Part shown: in pieces, positions 25,012 through 35,354 of the stretch
Layout: each line of letters opens with the position of its first letter
How positions within the stretch are numbered: position 1 is the first letter of the stretch
Assembly: GCF_900116605.1 (NCBI RefSeq)
Contig: NZ_FPBC01000008.1
Coordinates: 1-64,000 of the forward strand
Source: Pseudomonas marincola
Lineage (GTDB): Bacteria; Pseudomonadota; Gammaproteobacteria; Pseudomonadales; Pseudomonadaceae
DNA length: 64,000 nucleotides
Direction of reading: 5' to 3'
Translations under genes and position numbers: made by a program
Notes under the pieces: generated by a model
The model's database searches: none
Told to the model about the DNA's origin: nothing
Seen by the model: only the letters and a program-made list of their open reading frames with translations

Positions 25012-26247
25012 TTGAAAGCTCTTGATATTGACTACGTTCGCGCACAATTTCCGGGCCTTGCCAGCGGTTACGCCTACATGGATAACGCCGGCGGCTCGAT
25101 GGTGCTCAAGCAAGTTGCCGAGCGTATAAGCGACTATCTGCTCAACAGCAGCGTGCAATTGGGTGCCTCGTATCAGCCTTCGGTGGATGCCGGCGCGCGC
25201 GTTATGCAGGCGCGGCATTCGGTGATGCAGCTGATCAACGCCGCTCACCCCGAAGAAGTCATCATGGGCGGCTCAACCACCCACCTGCTGCAGATTCTCT
25301 GCCGCGCACTGGCGCCGTCTTTGGGCGCAGGCGATGAAATTGTCGTCACCAACTGCGACCACGAAGCCAACATCGGCCCGTGGATCAAACTGTGTGAAGC
25401 GACCGGCGCGACCTTGCGCGTGTGGGAAGTCAGCCTCGACACCTGCGAGCTGGAACTGACCGACCTGAAAGCACTGCTCAACAGCAACACCCGTTATGTG
25501 GCCATGACCCACACCTCGAATATTCTCGGCTCGGTCAACCCAGTGGCCGAAGTTGCCAAGCTGGTTCACGCCGCCGGCGCCAAACTTTGCGTCGATGCGG
25601 TTGCCTACGCGCCGCACCGCCTGGTTGATGTGCAAGCCAGCGGCGCTGATTACTACGTTTACAGCTTCTACAAAACCTTCGGCCCGCACTTCGCCGTGCT
25701 CTGGGGCCGTCGTGAATTGCTGCTGGAACTTCCGAGCCTGAACCACTTCTTCATTGGTCAGGATGTTGTGCCGTACAAACTGCAACCTGGCAACGTCAAC
25801 TATGAGCTGTCGTTCGGCTGCATCGGTATTACCGACTATCTGCTCGATGTCGCCGACAAGATCGGCGCAACCGGCAGCGAGCGCGAGCGTATGCAAGCCG
25901 CCTTTGATGCCTTTGAAGTGCAGGAAGATTTGCTCGCCAAACGTCTGCTGGGCTTTCTGCGCGAATGCCCGGGCGTGCGCATCATCGGCAAGCCCGACAC
26001 GCAAGACCGCGTGCCCACCATCAGTTTCGTGGTTGAGGGCATGCAGTCCGAAGCCATCGTGCGTCAGGTCGATGCGCACAACATCGGCATCCGTTTTGGT
26101 GACTTTTATGCCCGCCGCCTGATCGAAGCGCTGGGCTTGAGCCAATACGGCGCTGTGGTGCGCGTATCGCTGGCACATTACAACACCCTCGACGAGGTTG
26201 ACCGACTCATAATGGCGCTGGATCAAGCCATTGATTCACTGCGCTAA
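25012..26247 (+). CDS. Class V aminotransferase / cysteine-desulfurase-like protein
   Basis: This is a 411-residue PLP enzyme of the class V aminotransferase fold. The PLP lysine is K221 in YSFYKTFGPH, with D195 and nearby histidines lining the cofactor site. The opening FPGL...YMDNAGGS resembles the VC1184-type branch of desulfurase-like proteins, whose function is unknown. I see no clear active-site cysteine loop of NifS/SufS, so desulfurase activity is doubtful. The start is TTG at 25012 with a strong AGGAGA five bases upstream. It sits between the ABC transporter and an RpiR regulator. Lyase, epimerase or transaminase action on the imported compound are all possible. Confidence 0.8.
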   Translation: MKALDIDYVRAQFPGLASGYAYMDNAGGSMVLKQVAERISDYLLNSSVQLGASYQPSVDAGARVMQARHSVMQLINAAHPEEVIMGGSTTHLLQILCRALAPSLGAGDEIVVTNCDHEANIGPWIKLCEATGATLRVWEVSLDTCELELTDLKALLNSNTRYVAMTHTSNILGSVNPVAEVAKLVHAAGAKLCVDAVAYAPHRLVDVQASGADYYVYSFYKTFGPHFAVLWGRRELLLELPSLNHFFIGQDVVPYKLQPGNVNYELSFGCIGITDYLLDVADKIGATGSERERMQAAFDAFEVQEDLLAKRLLGFLRECPGVRIIGKPDTQDRVPTISFVVEGMQSEAIVRQVDAHNIGIRFGDFYARRLIEALGLSQYGAVVRVSLAHYNTLDEVDRLIMALDQAIDSLR

Positions 26248-26278
26248 GCGCACCTCTCAACCTGAACGAGCCTGACTT

Positions 26279-27151
26279 ATGGCCTTACCGGAAAACCTGG
26301 CGCAGTTGCGTGACGCCATCACGGCTCAACAAGAGCAACTGACAGAACGCTTGCGCGATGCCGCGCGCTACCTGATCGACAACCCGCATGAGGTTGCATT
26401 GACCACAGTGGCCGAGCTGGGCAAGCGATCGAATATTGCGCCATCGGCTTACATTCGCCTGGCTCAGGCGCTGGGTTTTGCCGGCTACAAGGATTTGCAG
26501 AGGCTGTTTCGTGCGCCGCTGCAACAGGCCGCAGACACCCATTACAGTGAGCGGATTCGTCACTACGGCGGCGAAAAACTGCTCGAAGACCCCAGCGATG
26601 TCGGCGGGATTCTGCGTGAATTCAGCCAGGCCAATATCGTCTCCCTCGAACACCTGGCCGAGGGTGGCGAACAGGCCAATATCGAAGCGGCGATTGCTCA
26701 CTTGCAAGCGGCCCGCACCACATTTGTGATCGGCCTGCGCCGGGCGTTTCCGGTGGCGGCCTATCTCAGCTACGCGCTCAGCCGTGTCGGCCGGCGCGCC
26801 GTGCACATCAGTGGCGCTGGCGGCACATTGCCCGAACAAATCAGTGCGATTGCCACCGATGACCTGCTGATTGCAGTGAGCTTTCCGCCCTACGCGCAGG
26901 ACACCATTGAGGCGTGCCGACAGGCCACCGAGCGCGGGGTCAAGCTGGTGGTCATCAGTGACTCGGTGCTGAGCCCCATTGGCCAGATGGCCGATACCGT
27001 GATTGTCGTAAGTGACGCTGAACTGCTCGGCTTCCGCTCGCTGACAGCCTCGTTCTGCGTGGCGCAAACATTAGCCATGGGCCTGGCATTTCGTGAATGG
27101 CAAATCAACGGCTCGCTCAGCCATGAACGCCTCGAAGACATCGACTGCTAA
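26279..27151 (+). CDS. RpiR/MurR-family regulator with SIS domain
   Basis: This is a 290-residue regulator. The N-terminal helix-turn-helix (TTVAELGKRSNIAPSAYIRLAQALGFAGYKDLQ) is typical of RpiR proteins. The C-terminal SIS domain spans about residues 125-260, including GLRRAFPVA and AVSFPPYAQDT. SIS domains usually bind phosphosugars, but in catabolic operons some regulators of this group sense other ligands. It lies inside the ABC/aminotransferase operon and probably controls it, perhaps at the dyad 22648-22661. Confidence 0.87.
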   Translation: MALPENLAQLRDAITAQQEQLTERLRDAARYLIDNPHEVALTTVAELGKRSNIAPSAYIRLAQALGFAGYKDLQRLFRAPLQQAADTHYSERIRHYGGEKLLEDPSDVGGILREFSQANIVSLEHLAEGGEQANIEAAIAHLQAARTTFVIGLRRAFPVAAYLSYALSRVGRRAVHISGAGGTLPEQISAIATDDLLIAVSFPPYAQDTIEACRQATERGVKLVVISDSVLSPIGQMADTVIVVSDAELLGFRSLTASFCVAQTLAMGLAFREWQINGSLSHERLEDIDC

Positions 27152-27197
27152 CAACTTAACCCTATTGATTGAGCCACTGGCTCCGGAGACTGCCCCG

Positions 27198-28103
27198 ATG
27201 GTTTCACCTGCACGCGATTTGATTGGTTACGGCAGACAACGCCCAAAAGGCACCTGGCCCAATGGCGCCCGACTGGCCATCAGCCTGGTCATTAATTACG
27301 AAGAAGGCTCCGAGCGCTCGCTTGCGATGGGCGATCCGGATCAGGAATCGATGACCGAATGGGGCAGCTATTCGATCCCCGATGGCACGCGCAATCTGGC
27401 CATGGAGTCGATGTACGAATACGGCTCGCGGGTGGGCATCTGGCGGATTCTCGACATTCTCGATGAGCAGTCAGTGCGCGCCACCTTCCACGCCTGCGCT
27501 GTAGCGTTCGAGCAAAACCCAGACGTCGCCCGCGCCGCAGTAGACGGCGACCACGAGATTTGCAGCCACGGTTATCGCTGGGAAGAAGTGTTCCGCTTAA
27601 CCGAAGAACAAGAGCGCGAGCACATGCGTCTGGCGATTGAATCGTTCGAGCGCACATGCGGCAAGCGTCCGGTGGGCTGGTATTGCCGCTACGGCGCCAG
27701 CGTTCACACGCGCAAACTGGTCGCCGAGGAAGGCGGTTTCCTCTACGACTCAGACGCCTACAACGATGACGTGCCGTACTTTGTCGACGTCGAAGGCAAG
27801 CAACATCTGGTGGTGCCCTACACCGCCGACGTTAACGACTTCCGCTACTGGAACTCACCGGGTTTGTCGCAAGCCTCGGACTTTCTGGAGTACATGAAGG
27901 AAAGCTTCGACGTGCTCTATGAAGAGTCCGCCGATGGCCCGCGCATGATGTCGATCGGCTTGCACCCGCGCATGGTCGGCCGCCCTGGTCGGGTACGCGC
28001 GATCAAGCAATTCATCGAATACGCCCAGCAGAACAGCGGCGTCTGGTTTGCCACGCGTGAGGAAATTGCCCGCGCCTGGCTTGAGCGCAGCGAACCCCGC
28101 TAA
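27198..28103 (+). CDS. Polysaccharide-deacetylase-family hydrolase, PuuE (allantoinase)-like
   Basis: This is a 301-residue NodB-fold hydrolase. INYEEGSER near residue 32, the DHEICSHGYRW segment (H124) and the GWYCRYGAS and HPRM phrases match the PuuE branch, whose founder opens the hydantoin ring of allantoin without added cofactor. The ATG at 27198 has CCGGAG upstream; the frame extends to 27093 inside the RpiR gene. No other purine-catabolic gene is nearby, so allantoin is not supported as substrate. A related cyclic or linear amide imported by the ABC system is more likely. Its stop overlaps the tail of the convergent LysR gene by 4 bp. Confidence 0.8.
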   Translation: MVSPARDLIGYGRQRPKGTWPNGARLAISLVINYEEGSERSLAMGDPDQESMTEWGSYSIPDGTRNLAMESMYEYGSRVGIWRILDILDEQSVRATFHACAVAFEQNPDVARAAVDGDHEICSHGYRWEEVFRLTEEQEREHMRLAIESFERTCGKRPVGWYCRYGASVHTRKLVAEEGGFLYDSDAYNDDVPYFVDVEGKQHLVVPYTADVNDFRYWNSPGLSQASDFLEYMKESFDVLYEESADGPRMMSIGLHPRMVGRPGRVRAIKQFIEYAQQNSGVWFATREEIARAWLERSEPR

Positions 28104-29005
28104 ACGCGCTCGGATGCCCGCCCCAGCAGGAGATCCTGCTGGGAGTCGGCCATCTCGCGCAGATAGGTCCAGGTGGCTTTCATCCGCGCAATATCCTTCA
28201 GCTCAATCGGCATGAGCATCCAGAAGGTCCGCGTGAATTCGATGCTATCGCTGAGAATCGGCTGCAGTCGCGGATCGGCCTCGGCTGCAAACGCCGGCAA
28301 AATCGCAATCCCCGCCCCCGCCGCAGCCGCTTGTTGCTGCGCCAGAATACTGGTGCTGCGCAGCGACACCTGCAACGGCTTGCCGATTTCATCCAGGTAG
28401 AACAATTCTTTGCTGTAGAGCAGGTCGTCGATATAGCTGACAAACCGATGACTGCGCAGGGTTTCGCGGCTGGTAATCGGCGCATGCGCCTGCAAATAAG
28501 TCGGCGAGGCGTACAGGCGCAGCACGTAATCGGTCAGCCGGGTGATGATGAATGGCCCGCGCTCAGGGCGATCCAGAGTAATCACGATATCGGCTTCGCG
28601 CCGCGACAAGTGCATGGTTCTCGGCACCGCAAGCAGATCAATCCCCAAGTGTGGATAACGCTGGGTAAATTCGGCGAGCTGCGGCGCCAGCATGACCGAG
28701 CCATAACCCTCGGTGACGCCAATGCGCACATGGCCGGAGAGCATTTCGGTTTGCTCTTCGCGCTCGCGTTCAATCGCCGAACACGCGCTTTCCATCGCCT
28801 CCGCTTGTGGCAACAGGCTGCGCCCTGCTTCTGTGAGGCTGTAACCACTGGTTTCGCGGATAAAAAGCTGGGCACCGAGGCTTTTCTCCAGCGCCTGGAT
28901 ACGCCGCGAAACGGTGGTGTGATCAACCTCCAAACGCCGCGCTGCCGCCGTTAACTTGCGCGTTCTGGAGAGCTCAAGGAAGTAACGCAGGTTGTCCCAA
29001 TCCAT
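28100..29005 (-). CDS. LysR-family regulator, divergent from mmsA
   Basis: This is a 301-residue LysR-type regulator. The helix-turn-helix is at residues 1-60 (KLTAAARRLEVDHTTVSRRIQALE), followed by an effector domain. It is divergent from mmsA with a 180-bp gap and is convergent with the deacetylase gene. Position suggests it controls the valine operon. In P. aeruginosa the mmsAB regulator I know of is the AraC-type MmsR, so a LysR protein here would be a different arrangement. No clear T-N11-A operator stood out in 29006-29185. Confidence 0.87.
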   Translation of the reverse strand: MDWDNLRYFLELSRTRKLTAAARRLEVDHTTVSRRIQALEKSLGAQLFIRETSGYSLTEAGRSLLPQAEAMESACSAIEREREEQTEMLSGHVRIGVTEGYGSVMLAPQLAEFTQRYPHLGIDLLAVPRTMHLSRREADIVITLDRPERGPFIITRLTDYVLRLYASPTYLQAHAPITSRETLRSHRFVSYIDDLLYSKELFYLDEIGKPLQVSLRSTSILAQQQAAAAGAGIAILPAFAAEADPRLQPILSDSIEFTRTFWMLMPIELKDIARMKATWTYLREMADSQQDLLLGRASERV

Positions 29006-29185
29006 GCTGACTACGCCTAACTGTGCAAAAACGCAGAATAGCAGTGCAGATATGCCAATTGATACGGGTAAAAACGCGCTGCTAGGATCAACTCAAGACC
29101 TCTCACTGCACAGCTGGCTGTTGAGGTAGCACCTGCTTTGAGAACAATTACCTCTGCGCTGTTTTCTACAGGAGTCATAACAACA

Positions 29186-30697
<1,512 letters not shown>

Positions 30698-30703
30698 TCT
30701 GCT

Positions 30704-30733
30704 GGGCGGCTGTGTAAATACAGCCGCCCTTTT
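30704..30733 (+). terminator. Hairpin with short U-tract after mmsA
   Basis: GGGCGGCTGT (30704-30713) pairs perfectly with ACAGCCGCCC (30720-30729), followed by TTTT. It looks like an intrinsic terminator or attenuator between mmsA and the hydratase gene. The remaining genes of the pathway may depend on read-through. Confidence 0.75.
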
Positions 30734-30759
30734 GCCATCTGCTGAACAGGAGTAATCGC

Positions 30760-31533
30760 GTGCAATTCGAAACCATCCTGCTGGACATCCAAGGCCGAGT
30801 TGGCCTGATCACTCTTAACCGGCCACAAGCGCTCAACGCCTTGAACAGTGAGCTGGTACGCGAAGTCAATCTGGCACTCGATCAGCTTGAGCAAGACCCG
30901 AATATTGGCTGCATGGTCATTACTGGTTCGGCCAAAGCCTTCGCTGCTGGCGCCGACATCAAGGAAATGGCTGAACTCAGCTACCCGCAGACCTATCTGG
31001 ACGATCTGTTTGGCCCGGCCGACCGCATCGCGGCGCGGCGTAAACCGCTGATCGCGGCAGTTGGCGGTTACGCTTTGGGCGGTGGCTGTGAGCTGGCGCT
31101 GATGTGCGACCTGATTTACGCCGCCGACAACGCCCGTTTCGGTCAGCCGGAAATCAATCTCGGCGTGCTGCCGGGCATTGGTGGCAGCCAGCGCTTAACC
31201 CGCGCCGTGGGCAAAGCCAAAGCCATGGACATGTGCCTGACCGGGCGCATGATGAACGCCGAAGAAGCCGAGCGTGCCGGTCTGGTCGCGCGGATTTTCC
31301 CAGCCGATACGCTGCTCGAAGAAACCTTGAAGCTGGCGCAGGGCATTGCCGAAAAATCGCTGCCAAGCGTGCTGCTGACCAAGGAATGCATCAACCGCGT
31401 TTTCGAGACCAGCCTCAGTGAAGGCGTGCGTTTTGAGCGCCGGGTGTTTCAGGGCATCTTCGCCAGCGCCGATCAGAAAGAAGGCATGAACGCCTTTGTC
31501 GCCAAGCGAGCGCCCGAATTCAAACACCGCTAA
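30760..31533 (+). CDS. Enoyl-CoA hydratase (methacrylyl-CoA hydratase in context)
   Basis: This is a 257-residue crotonase-fold enzyme. The oxyanion-hole segments are [11 protein letters not shown] and [15 protein letters not shown], and both catalytic glutamates have good candidates (GCELAL, and [11 protein letters not shown]). In the valine pathway it would hydrate methacrylyl-CoA to 3-hydroxyisobutyryl-CoA. The start is GTG with AGGAG upstream. Position between mmsA and mmsB supports that specific role; the sequence alone shows only a general short-chain hydratase. Confidence 0.9.
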   Translation: MQFETILLDIQGRVGLITLNRPQALNALNSELVREVNLALDQLEQDPNIGCMVITGSAKAFAAGADIKEMAELSYPQTYLDDLFGPADRIAARRKPLIAAVGGYALGGGCELALMCDLIYAADNARFGQPEINLGVLPGIGGSQRLTRAVGKAKAMDMCLTGRMMNAEEAERAGLVARIFPADTLLEETLKLAQGIAEKSLPSVLLTKECINRVFETSLSEGVRFERRVFQGIFASADQKEGMNAFVAKRAPEFKHR

Positions 31534-31536
31534 ACA

Positions 31537-31575
31537 GCTAAAACGCTAAAACGCTAAAACGCTGCTGGCAGCGTT
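31537..31575 (+). repeat. 8-bp tandem repeat plus hairpin
   Basis: GCTAAAAC occurs three times in tandem (31537-31560) directly after the hydratase stop. It runs into a hairpin AACGCTG-CTGG-CAGCGTT (31558-31575). The array could vary in length by slippage. Its role is unknown. Confidence 0.6.
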
Positions 31576-31606
31576 CCGATAACAACAATATCAAGAGGTA
31601 ACGATC

Positions 31607-32500
31607 ATGAAAATCGGCTTTCTGGGTCTGGGAAACATGGGCGGGCCAATGGCCCTCAACCTGCTGAAAGCGGGCCACCAACTGAGTGTATTCGACCTCG
31701 TTGCAGCCTCGGTCGAGCACCTTGTCGAAGCAGGCGCGAGCGCTGTCGGCTCGCCTGCCGAGATGGCCAAGGGCGACTGCGAAGTGATCATCACCATGCT
31801 CCCGGCCTCGCAACACGTTAAGGCTGTATACCTTGGCGAAGACGGCCTGCTGGCCAATGTCAAAGCCGGCGTGTTGCTGATCGACTCCTCAACCATCGAT
31901 CCGATCAGCGCCCGTGAAGTGGCGGGCGCTGCGGTAAAGCACGGCAATCCAATGCTCGATGCGCCGGTATCCGGCGGCACAGGCGGCGCAGCAGCGGGCA
32001 CCCTGACCTTTATGGTCGGCGGCGAGCAGGCCGACTTTGACCGTGCGCAACCGATTCTCGCGGCCATGGGCAAGAACATCGTTTATTGCGGCGGCGCCGG
32101 TAACGGCCAAGTGGCCAAGGTCGCCAACAACATGCTGCTAGGGATTTCGATGATCGGCGCCGCCGAAGCGATGAATCTGGGCGTGTCACTGGGCATGGAC
32201 GCGAAAGTCCTCGCCGGGATTATCAACACCTCCAGTGGCCGTTGCTGGAGCACCGACACTTACAACCCATTCCCCGGCGTCATCGAAACGGCGCCGGCTT
32301 CACGCGGTTATACCGGCGGTTTCGGCACAGACTTGATGCTCAAGGATCTGGGCCTTGCCACCGAGGCGGCGAAGCAAGCCCGCCAACCGGTGATGCTTGG
32401 CGCAGCAGCCCAGCAGATTTATCAAACCTTCAGCCAGCAAGGTAATGGCGGCCTGGACTTCTCCGCCATCATCAAGCTGTACAGCAAGCAAGAGGGTTGA
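31607..32500 (+). CDS. mmsB: 3-hydroxyisobutyrate dehydrogenase
   Basis: This is a 297-residue NAD-dependent beta-hydroxyacid dehydrogenase. It oxidises 3-hydroxyisobutyrate to methylmalonate semialdehyde. The NAD motif G7-L-G-N-M-G12, the substrate loop DAPVSGGTGGA and the catalytic K171 (GQVAKVANN) are all present. The start has AGAGGTAA upstream. It precedes the CoA-hydrolase gene by 2 bp, which suggests coupling. It hands its product to MmsA. Confidence 0.94.
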   Translation: MKIGFLGLGNMGGPMALNLLKAGHQLSVFDLVAASVEHLVEAGASAVGSPAEMAKGDCEVIITMLPASQHVKAVYLGEDGLLANVKAGVLLIDSSTIDPISAREVAGAAVKHGNPMLDAPVSGGTGGAAAGTLTFMVGGEQADFDRAQPILAAMGKNIVYCGGAGNGQVAKVANNMLLGISMIGAAEAMNLGVSLGMDAKVLAGIINTSSGRCWSTDTYNPFPGVIETAPASRGYTGGFGTDLMLKDLGLATEAAKQARQPVMLGAAAQQIYQTFSQQGNGGLDFSAIIKLYSKQEG

Positions 32501-32502
32501 AT

Positions 32503-33594
32503 ATGAGTGATGCTCAAGCGCCGGTTCTGGCTGAGGTGCGCAACCGCATCGGCCATCTGACGCTCAATCGTCCGGACGGCCTGAACGTACTGACGCTGCC
32601 GATGGTGCGCCTGTTGGCCGAACGCTTCGAGGCCTGGAAAAACGATCCAAATGTGCTCGCCGTAGTGATCCGCGCAAACGGTGAAAAAGCCTTCTGCGCC
32701 GGGGGCGATGTTCGGGCCATCTACAACAGCGTCAAGGCCGGTGAAACCGAGCACGAAGTATTCTTCGCAGAAGAGTATGTGCTCGATCAGGAGATTCACG
32801 CGTATCCAAAACCCGTTGTCGCCCTGATGGACGGATTGGTACTCGGTGGCGGCATGGGCCTGGTTCAGGGCGCCACGTTGCGGGTGATCACCGAGCGCAC
32901 AAAAATGGGCATGCCGGAAACCGCAATCGGCTATTTCCCGGATGTCGGCGGCAGCTATTTCCTGTCGCGTCTGCCGGGTGAGCTGGGCACTTATCTGGGC
33001 GTTACCGGCCTGCAAGTCCGCGCTCAGGATGCGCTATATGCCCGGCTCGCCGACTATTGCCTGCCCGCCAGCATGCTGGAGGAGTTCGATCGCTGCCTCG
33101 ACAACATGCAGTGGACCAATCATCCCCGCGAAGCCCTGCGCAGCCTGATCGCCACACTCGCGGTAAATAAGTTGCCAGCGCCGGAGTTGCAGGGTCTGCA
33201 GGCGGTTATTGATCAGGTCTTTGCCTTGCCCGATCTGCCGTCTATGCGCACTGCACTGCGCAATGAATCACGCGAATCCTACAAGGCCTGGGCTCAGGCC
33301 ACGCTTGAGATTTTCGAACAGCGCTCGCCAATGGCCATGAGCGTGACCCTGGAAATGCTGCGTCGTGGTCGTCAGCTGAAAATTGCCGAGTGCTTTGCCA
33401 TGGAACTGCATTTGGGTGATCAATGGTTCGACAAGGGCGACATCATGGAAGGCGTTCGCGCGTTGATTATCGACAAGGACAGACAGCCTCGCTGGAACCC
33501 CGCCACACTCGATGAAATTGATCCGAACTGGGTCGATGGCTTTTTCAGCCCCCAGGCAACCCACAAGAACGCCGCACGCACTGCCAAGGCATAG
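32503..33594 (+). CDS. 3-hydroxyisobutyryl-CoA hydrolase
   Basis: This is a 363-residue crotonase-fold thioesterase, longer than a hydratase as expected for the HIBCH group. Key segments are AFCAGGDVRAIY, LVLGGGMGLVQGA and PETAIGYFPDVGGS, the last of which is diagnostic. It releases free 3-hydroxyisobutyrate for MmsB and keeps toxic methacrylyl-CoA low. The ATG at 32503 has AGAGGG upstream, inside the end of mmsB. Valine-pathway context agrees. Confidence 0.93.
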   Translation: MSDAQAPVLAEVRNRIGHLTLNRPDGLNVLTLPMVRLLAERFEAWKNDPNVLAVVIRANGEKAFCAGGDVRAIYNSVKAGETEHEVFFAEEYVLDQEIHAYPKPVVALMDGLVLGGGMGLVQGATLRVITERTKMGMPETAIGYFPDVGGSYFLSRLPGELGTYLGVTGLQVRAQDALYARLADYCLPASMLEEFDRCLDNMQWTNHPREALRSLIATLAVNKLPAPELQGLQAVIDQVFALPDLPSMRTALRNESRESYKAWAQATLEIFEQRSPMAMSVTLEMLRRGRQLKIAECFAMELHLGDQWFDKGDIMEGVRALIIDKDRQPRWNPATLDEIDPNWVDGFFSPQATHKNAARTAKA

Positions 33595-33648
33595 CCCGCG
33601 CAGCGCTTCAGGTTTATTCGCAGCACAGTAGAACAAGAGAGAAATGTG

Positions 33649-34800
33649 ATGCACGACCTCGAACTCACAGAAGATCAGCGGATGATCCGCGACATGGCCC
33701 GTGACTTTGCCCGCCGCGAAATCGCGCCCCATGCGCAAGCCTGGGAAAAAGCCGGCTGGATCGACGACGCACTGGTCACGCAAATGGGCGAGCTTGGCTT
33801 GCTCGGCATGGTGGTGCCCGAAGAATGGGGCGGCAGTTACATCGACTTCGTTGCCTACGCGCTGGCGGTTGAAGAAATCTCAGCGGGCGATGGCGCTGTG
33901 GGCGCGCTGATGAGCATCCACAACTCGGTGGGCTGCGGGCCGCTGCTTAAATACGGCAGCACCGAGCAGCAACAAACCTGGCTGCCTGATCTGGCCAGCG
34001 GTAAAGCCATAGGCTGCTTCTGCCTGACCGAACCCCAGGCCGGTTCCGAGGCGCACAACCTGCGCACCCGCGCCGAACTGCAAGGCGAAGAATGGGTTCT
34101 TAACGGCGCCAAGCAATTCGTCAGCAACGGCAAGCGGGCGCAACTGGCAATCGTGTTTGCGGTAACGGATGCAGAGCTGGGCAAGAAAGGCTTGTCGGCA
34201 TTTCTGGTGCCGACGGACACGCCCGGATTCTGCGTTGAGCGTACAGAACACAAAATGGGCATCAAGGCCTCAGACACCTGCGCGGTGACGCTGACTGATT
34301 GCCGTATACCGGCCGCCAACATGCTCGGCGAACGCGGCAAAGGCCTGGCCATTGCCTTGTCGAATCTGGAAGGTGGACGCATCGGTATCGCGGCCCAGGC
34401 ACTGGGTATTGCCCGCGCCGCATTCGAAGCCGCCCTGCTCTATGCGCGTGAACGCACCCAATTCGGCAAACCGATTAGCGAGCATCAAAGCATCAGCAAC
34501 ATGCTCGCCGACATGCACCTGCAGCTCAACGCCGCACGGCTTCTTATCCTGCATGCAGCGCGTCTCAAGACCGCAGGCTTGCCGTGTTTGTCCGAAGCAT
34601 CGCAAGCCAAGTTGTTTGCCTCGGAGATGGCCGAAAAGGTTTGCTCCAGCGCCGTGCAGATACATGGTGGCTACGGTTATCTGGAAGATTATCCGGTAGA
34701 GAAATATTACCGCGACGCCCGCATCACCCAGATATACGAAGGCACCAGCGAAGTGCAGCGCCTGTTGATCGCAAGAGAATTGGCGAATTACGGCATTTAA
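33649..34800 (+). CDS. Acyl-CoA dehydrogenase (isobutyryl-CoA dehydrogenase in context)
   Basis: This is a 383-residue FAD-dependent acyl-CoA dehydrogenase. [13 protein letters not shown], the mid-domain KQFVSNG, and the C-terminal [17 protein letters not shown] are standard signatures. In this operon it would oxidise isobutyryl-CoA to methacrylyl-CoA, the first step of the encoded pathway. The start could be GTG 33646 or ATG 33649. A related branched or short substrate cannot be excluded from sequence alone. Confidence 0.9.
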   Translation: MHDLELTEDQRMIRDMARDFARREIAPHAQAWEKAGWIDDALVTQMGELGLLGMVVPEEWGGSYIDFVAYALAVEEISAGDGAVGALMSIHNSVGCGPLLKYGSTEQQQTWLPDLASGKAIGCFCLTEPQAGSEAHNLRTRAELQGEEWVLNGAKQFVSNGKRAQLAIVFAVTDAELGKKGLSAFLVPTDTPGFCVERTEHKMGIKASDTCAVTLTDCRIPAANMLGERGKGLAIALSNLEGGRIGIAAQALGIARAAFEAALLYARERTQFGKPISEHQSISNMLADMHLQLNAARLLILHAARLKTAGLPCLSEASQAKLFASEMAEKVCSSAVQIHGGYGYLEDYPVEKYYRDARITQIYEGTSEVQRLLIARELANYGI

Positions 34801-34870
34801 AACCGCAGAGTTGAAGAAAGGATTGCGGCCCAATCGCCGCGATCCACACAACCCACAAAACCCACATATA

Positions 34871-34993
34871 TCCGGAGGATGGATGGCGAAGCAAAGCGCC
34901 GCGATCCGTCAGGCCATTTACGCCACCCCACCAATCACGGATCAAACCGTCAGACCATCATGTCGGAAGCCGCTTTGCGGATTCCAACCTCCG
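34871..34993. repeat. Tandem intergenic repeat, copy 1
   Basis: This is the first of three copies of a ~123-bp core that begins TCCGGAGGATGGATGGCG. Cores are separated by C/A-rich linkers rich in CCCAC and ACAAA. The period to copy 2 is 174 bp. Open frames run through the array, but their codon use is unlike neighbouring genes and the linkers break phase, so I treat it as noncoding. Confidence 0.85.
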
Positions 34994-35044
34994 CAGCCAA
35001 ACCGAAACGCCGCAAGACCACCCAATCCACAAACCCCACATATA

Positions 35045-35167
35045 TCCGGAGGATGGATGGCGAAGCACAGCGCCGCGATCCGTCAGGCCATTTACGCCAC
35101 CCCACCAATCACGGATCAAACCGTCAGACCGCCATGTCGGAAGCCGCGTTGCGGATTCCAACCTCCA
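35045..35167. repeat. Tandem intergenic repeat, copy 2
   Basis: This copy is almost identical to copy 1, with a few substitutions such as GCACAG for GCAAAG and CGCCATG for CATCATG. The period to copy 3 is 163 bp. Confidence 0.85.
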
Positions 35168-35207
35168 CAAACACAAAGCCAAAACCCACCCACAAAACCC
35201 ACGTGTA

Positions 35208-35332
35208 TTCGGAGGATGGATGGCGAAGCAAAGCGCCGCGATCCGTCAGGCCATTCACGCCACCTCCAACAATCACGGATCAAACCGTCAGACCGCCATG
35301 TCGGAAGCCGCGTTGCGGATTCCAACCACCGG
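35208..35332. repeat. Tandem intergenic repeat, copy 3
   Basis: This copy opens with TTCGGAGG and has a short indel around CACCTCCAAC. It ends 22 bp before the stop of the convergent SH3 gene. The array fills the gap between two convergent genes, so it may act as a terminator region or be a spreading repeat. Confidence 0.85.
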
Positions 35333-35354
35333 TTAAAACGTCACCGCTGAGGCA

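Noticed and set aside
25012..26247. Assignment as a true cysteine desulfurase for Fe-S clusters
   Set aside because: There is no clear catalytic cysteine loop and no isc or suf partner gene. The operon context is catabolic.
27198..28103. Assignment as allantoinase of a purine-degradation cluster
   Set aside because: The fold matches PuuE, but no urate, allantoate or ureidoglycolate genes are nearby and the operon encodes an amino-acid-type importer. A broader amide hydrolase call is safer.
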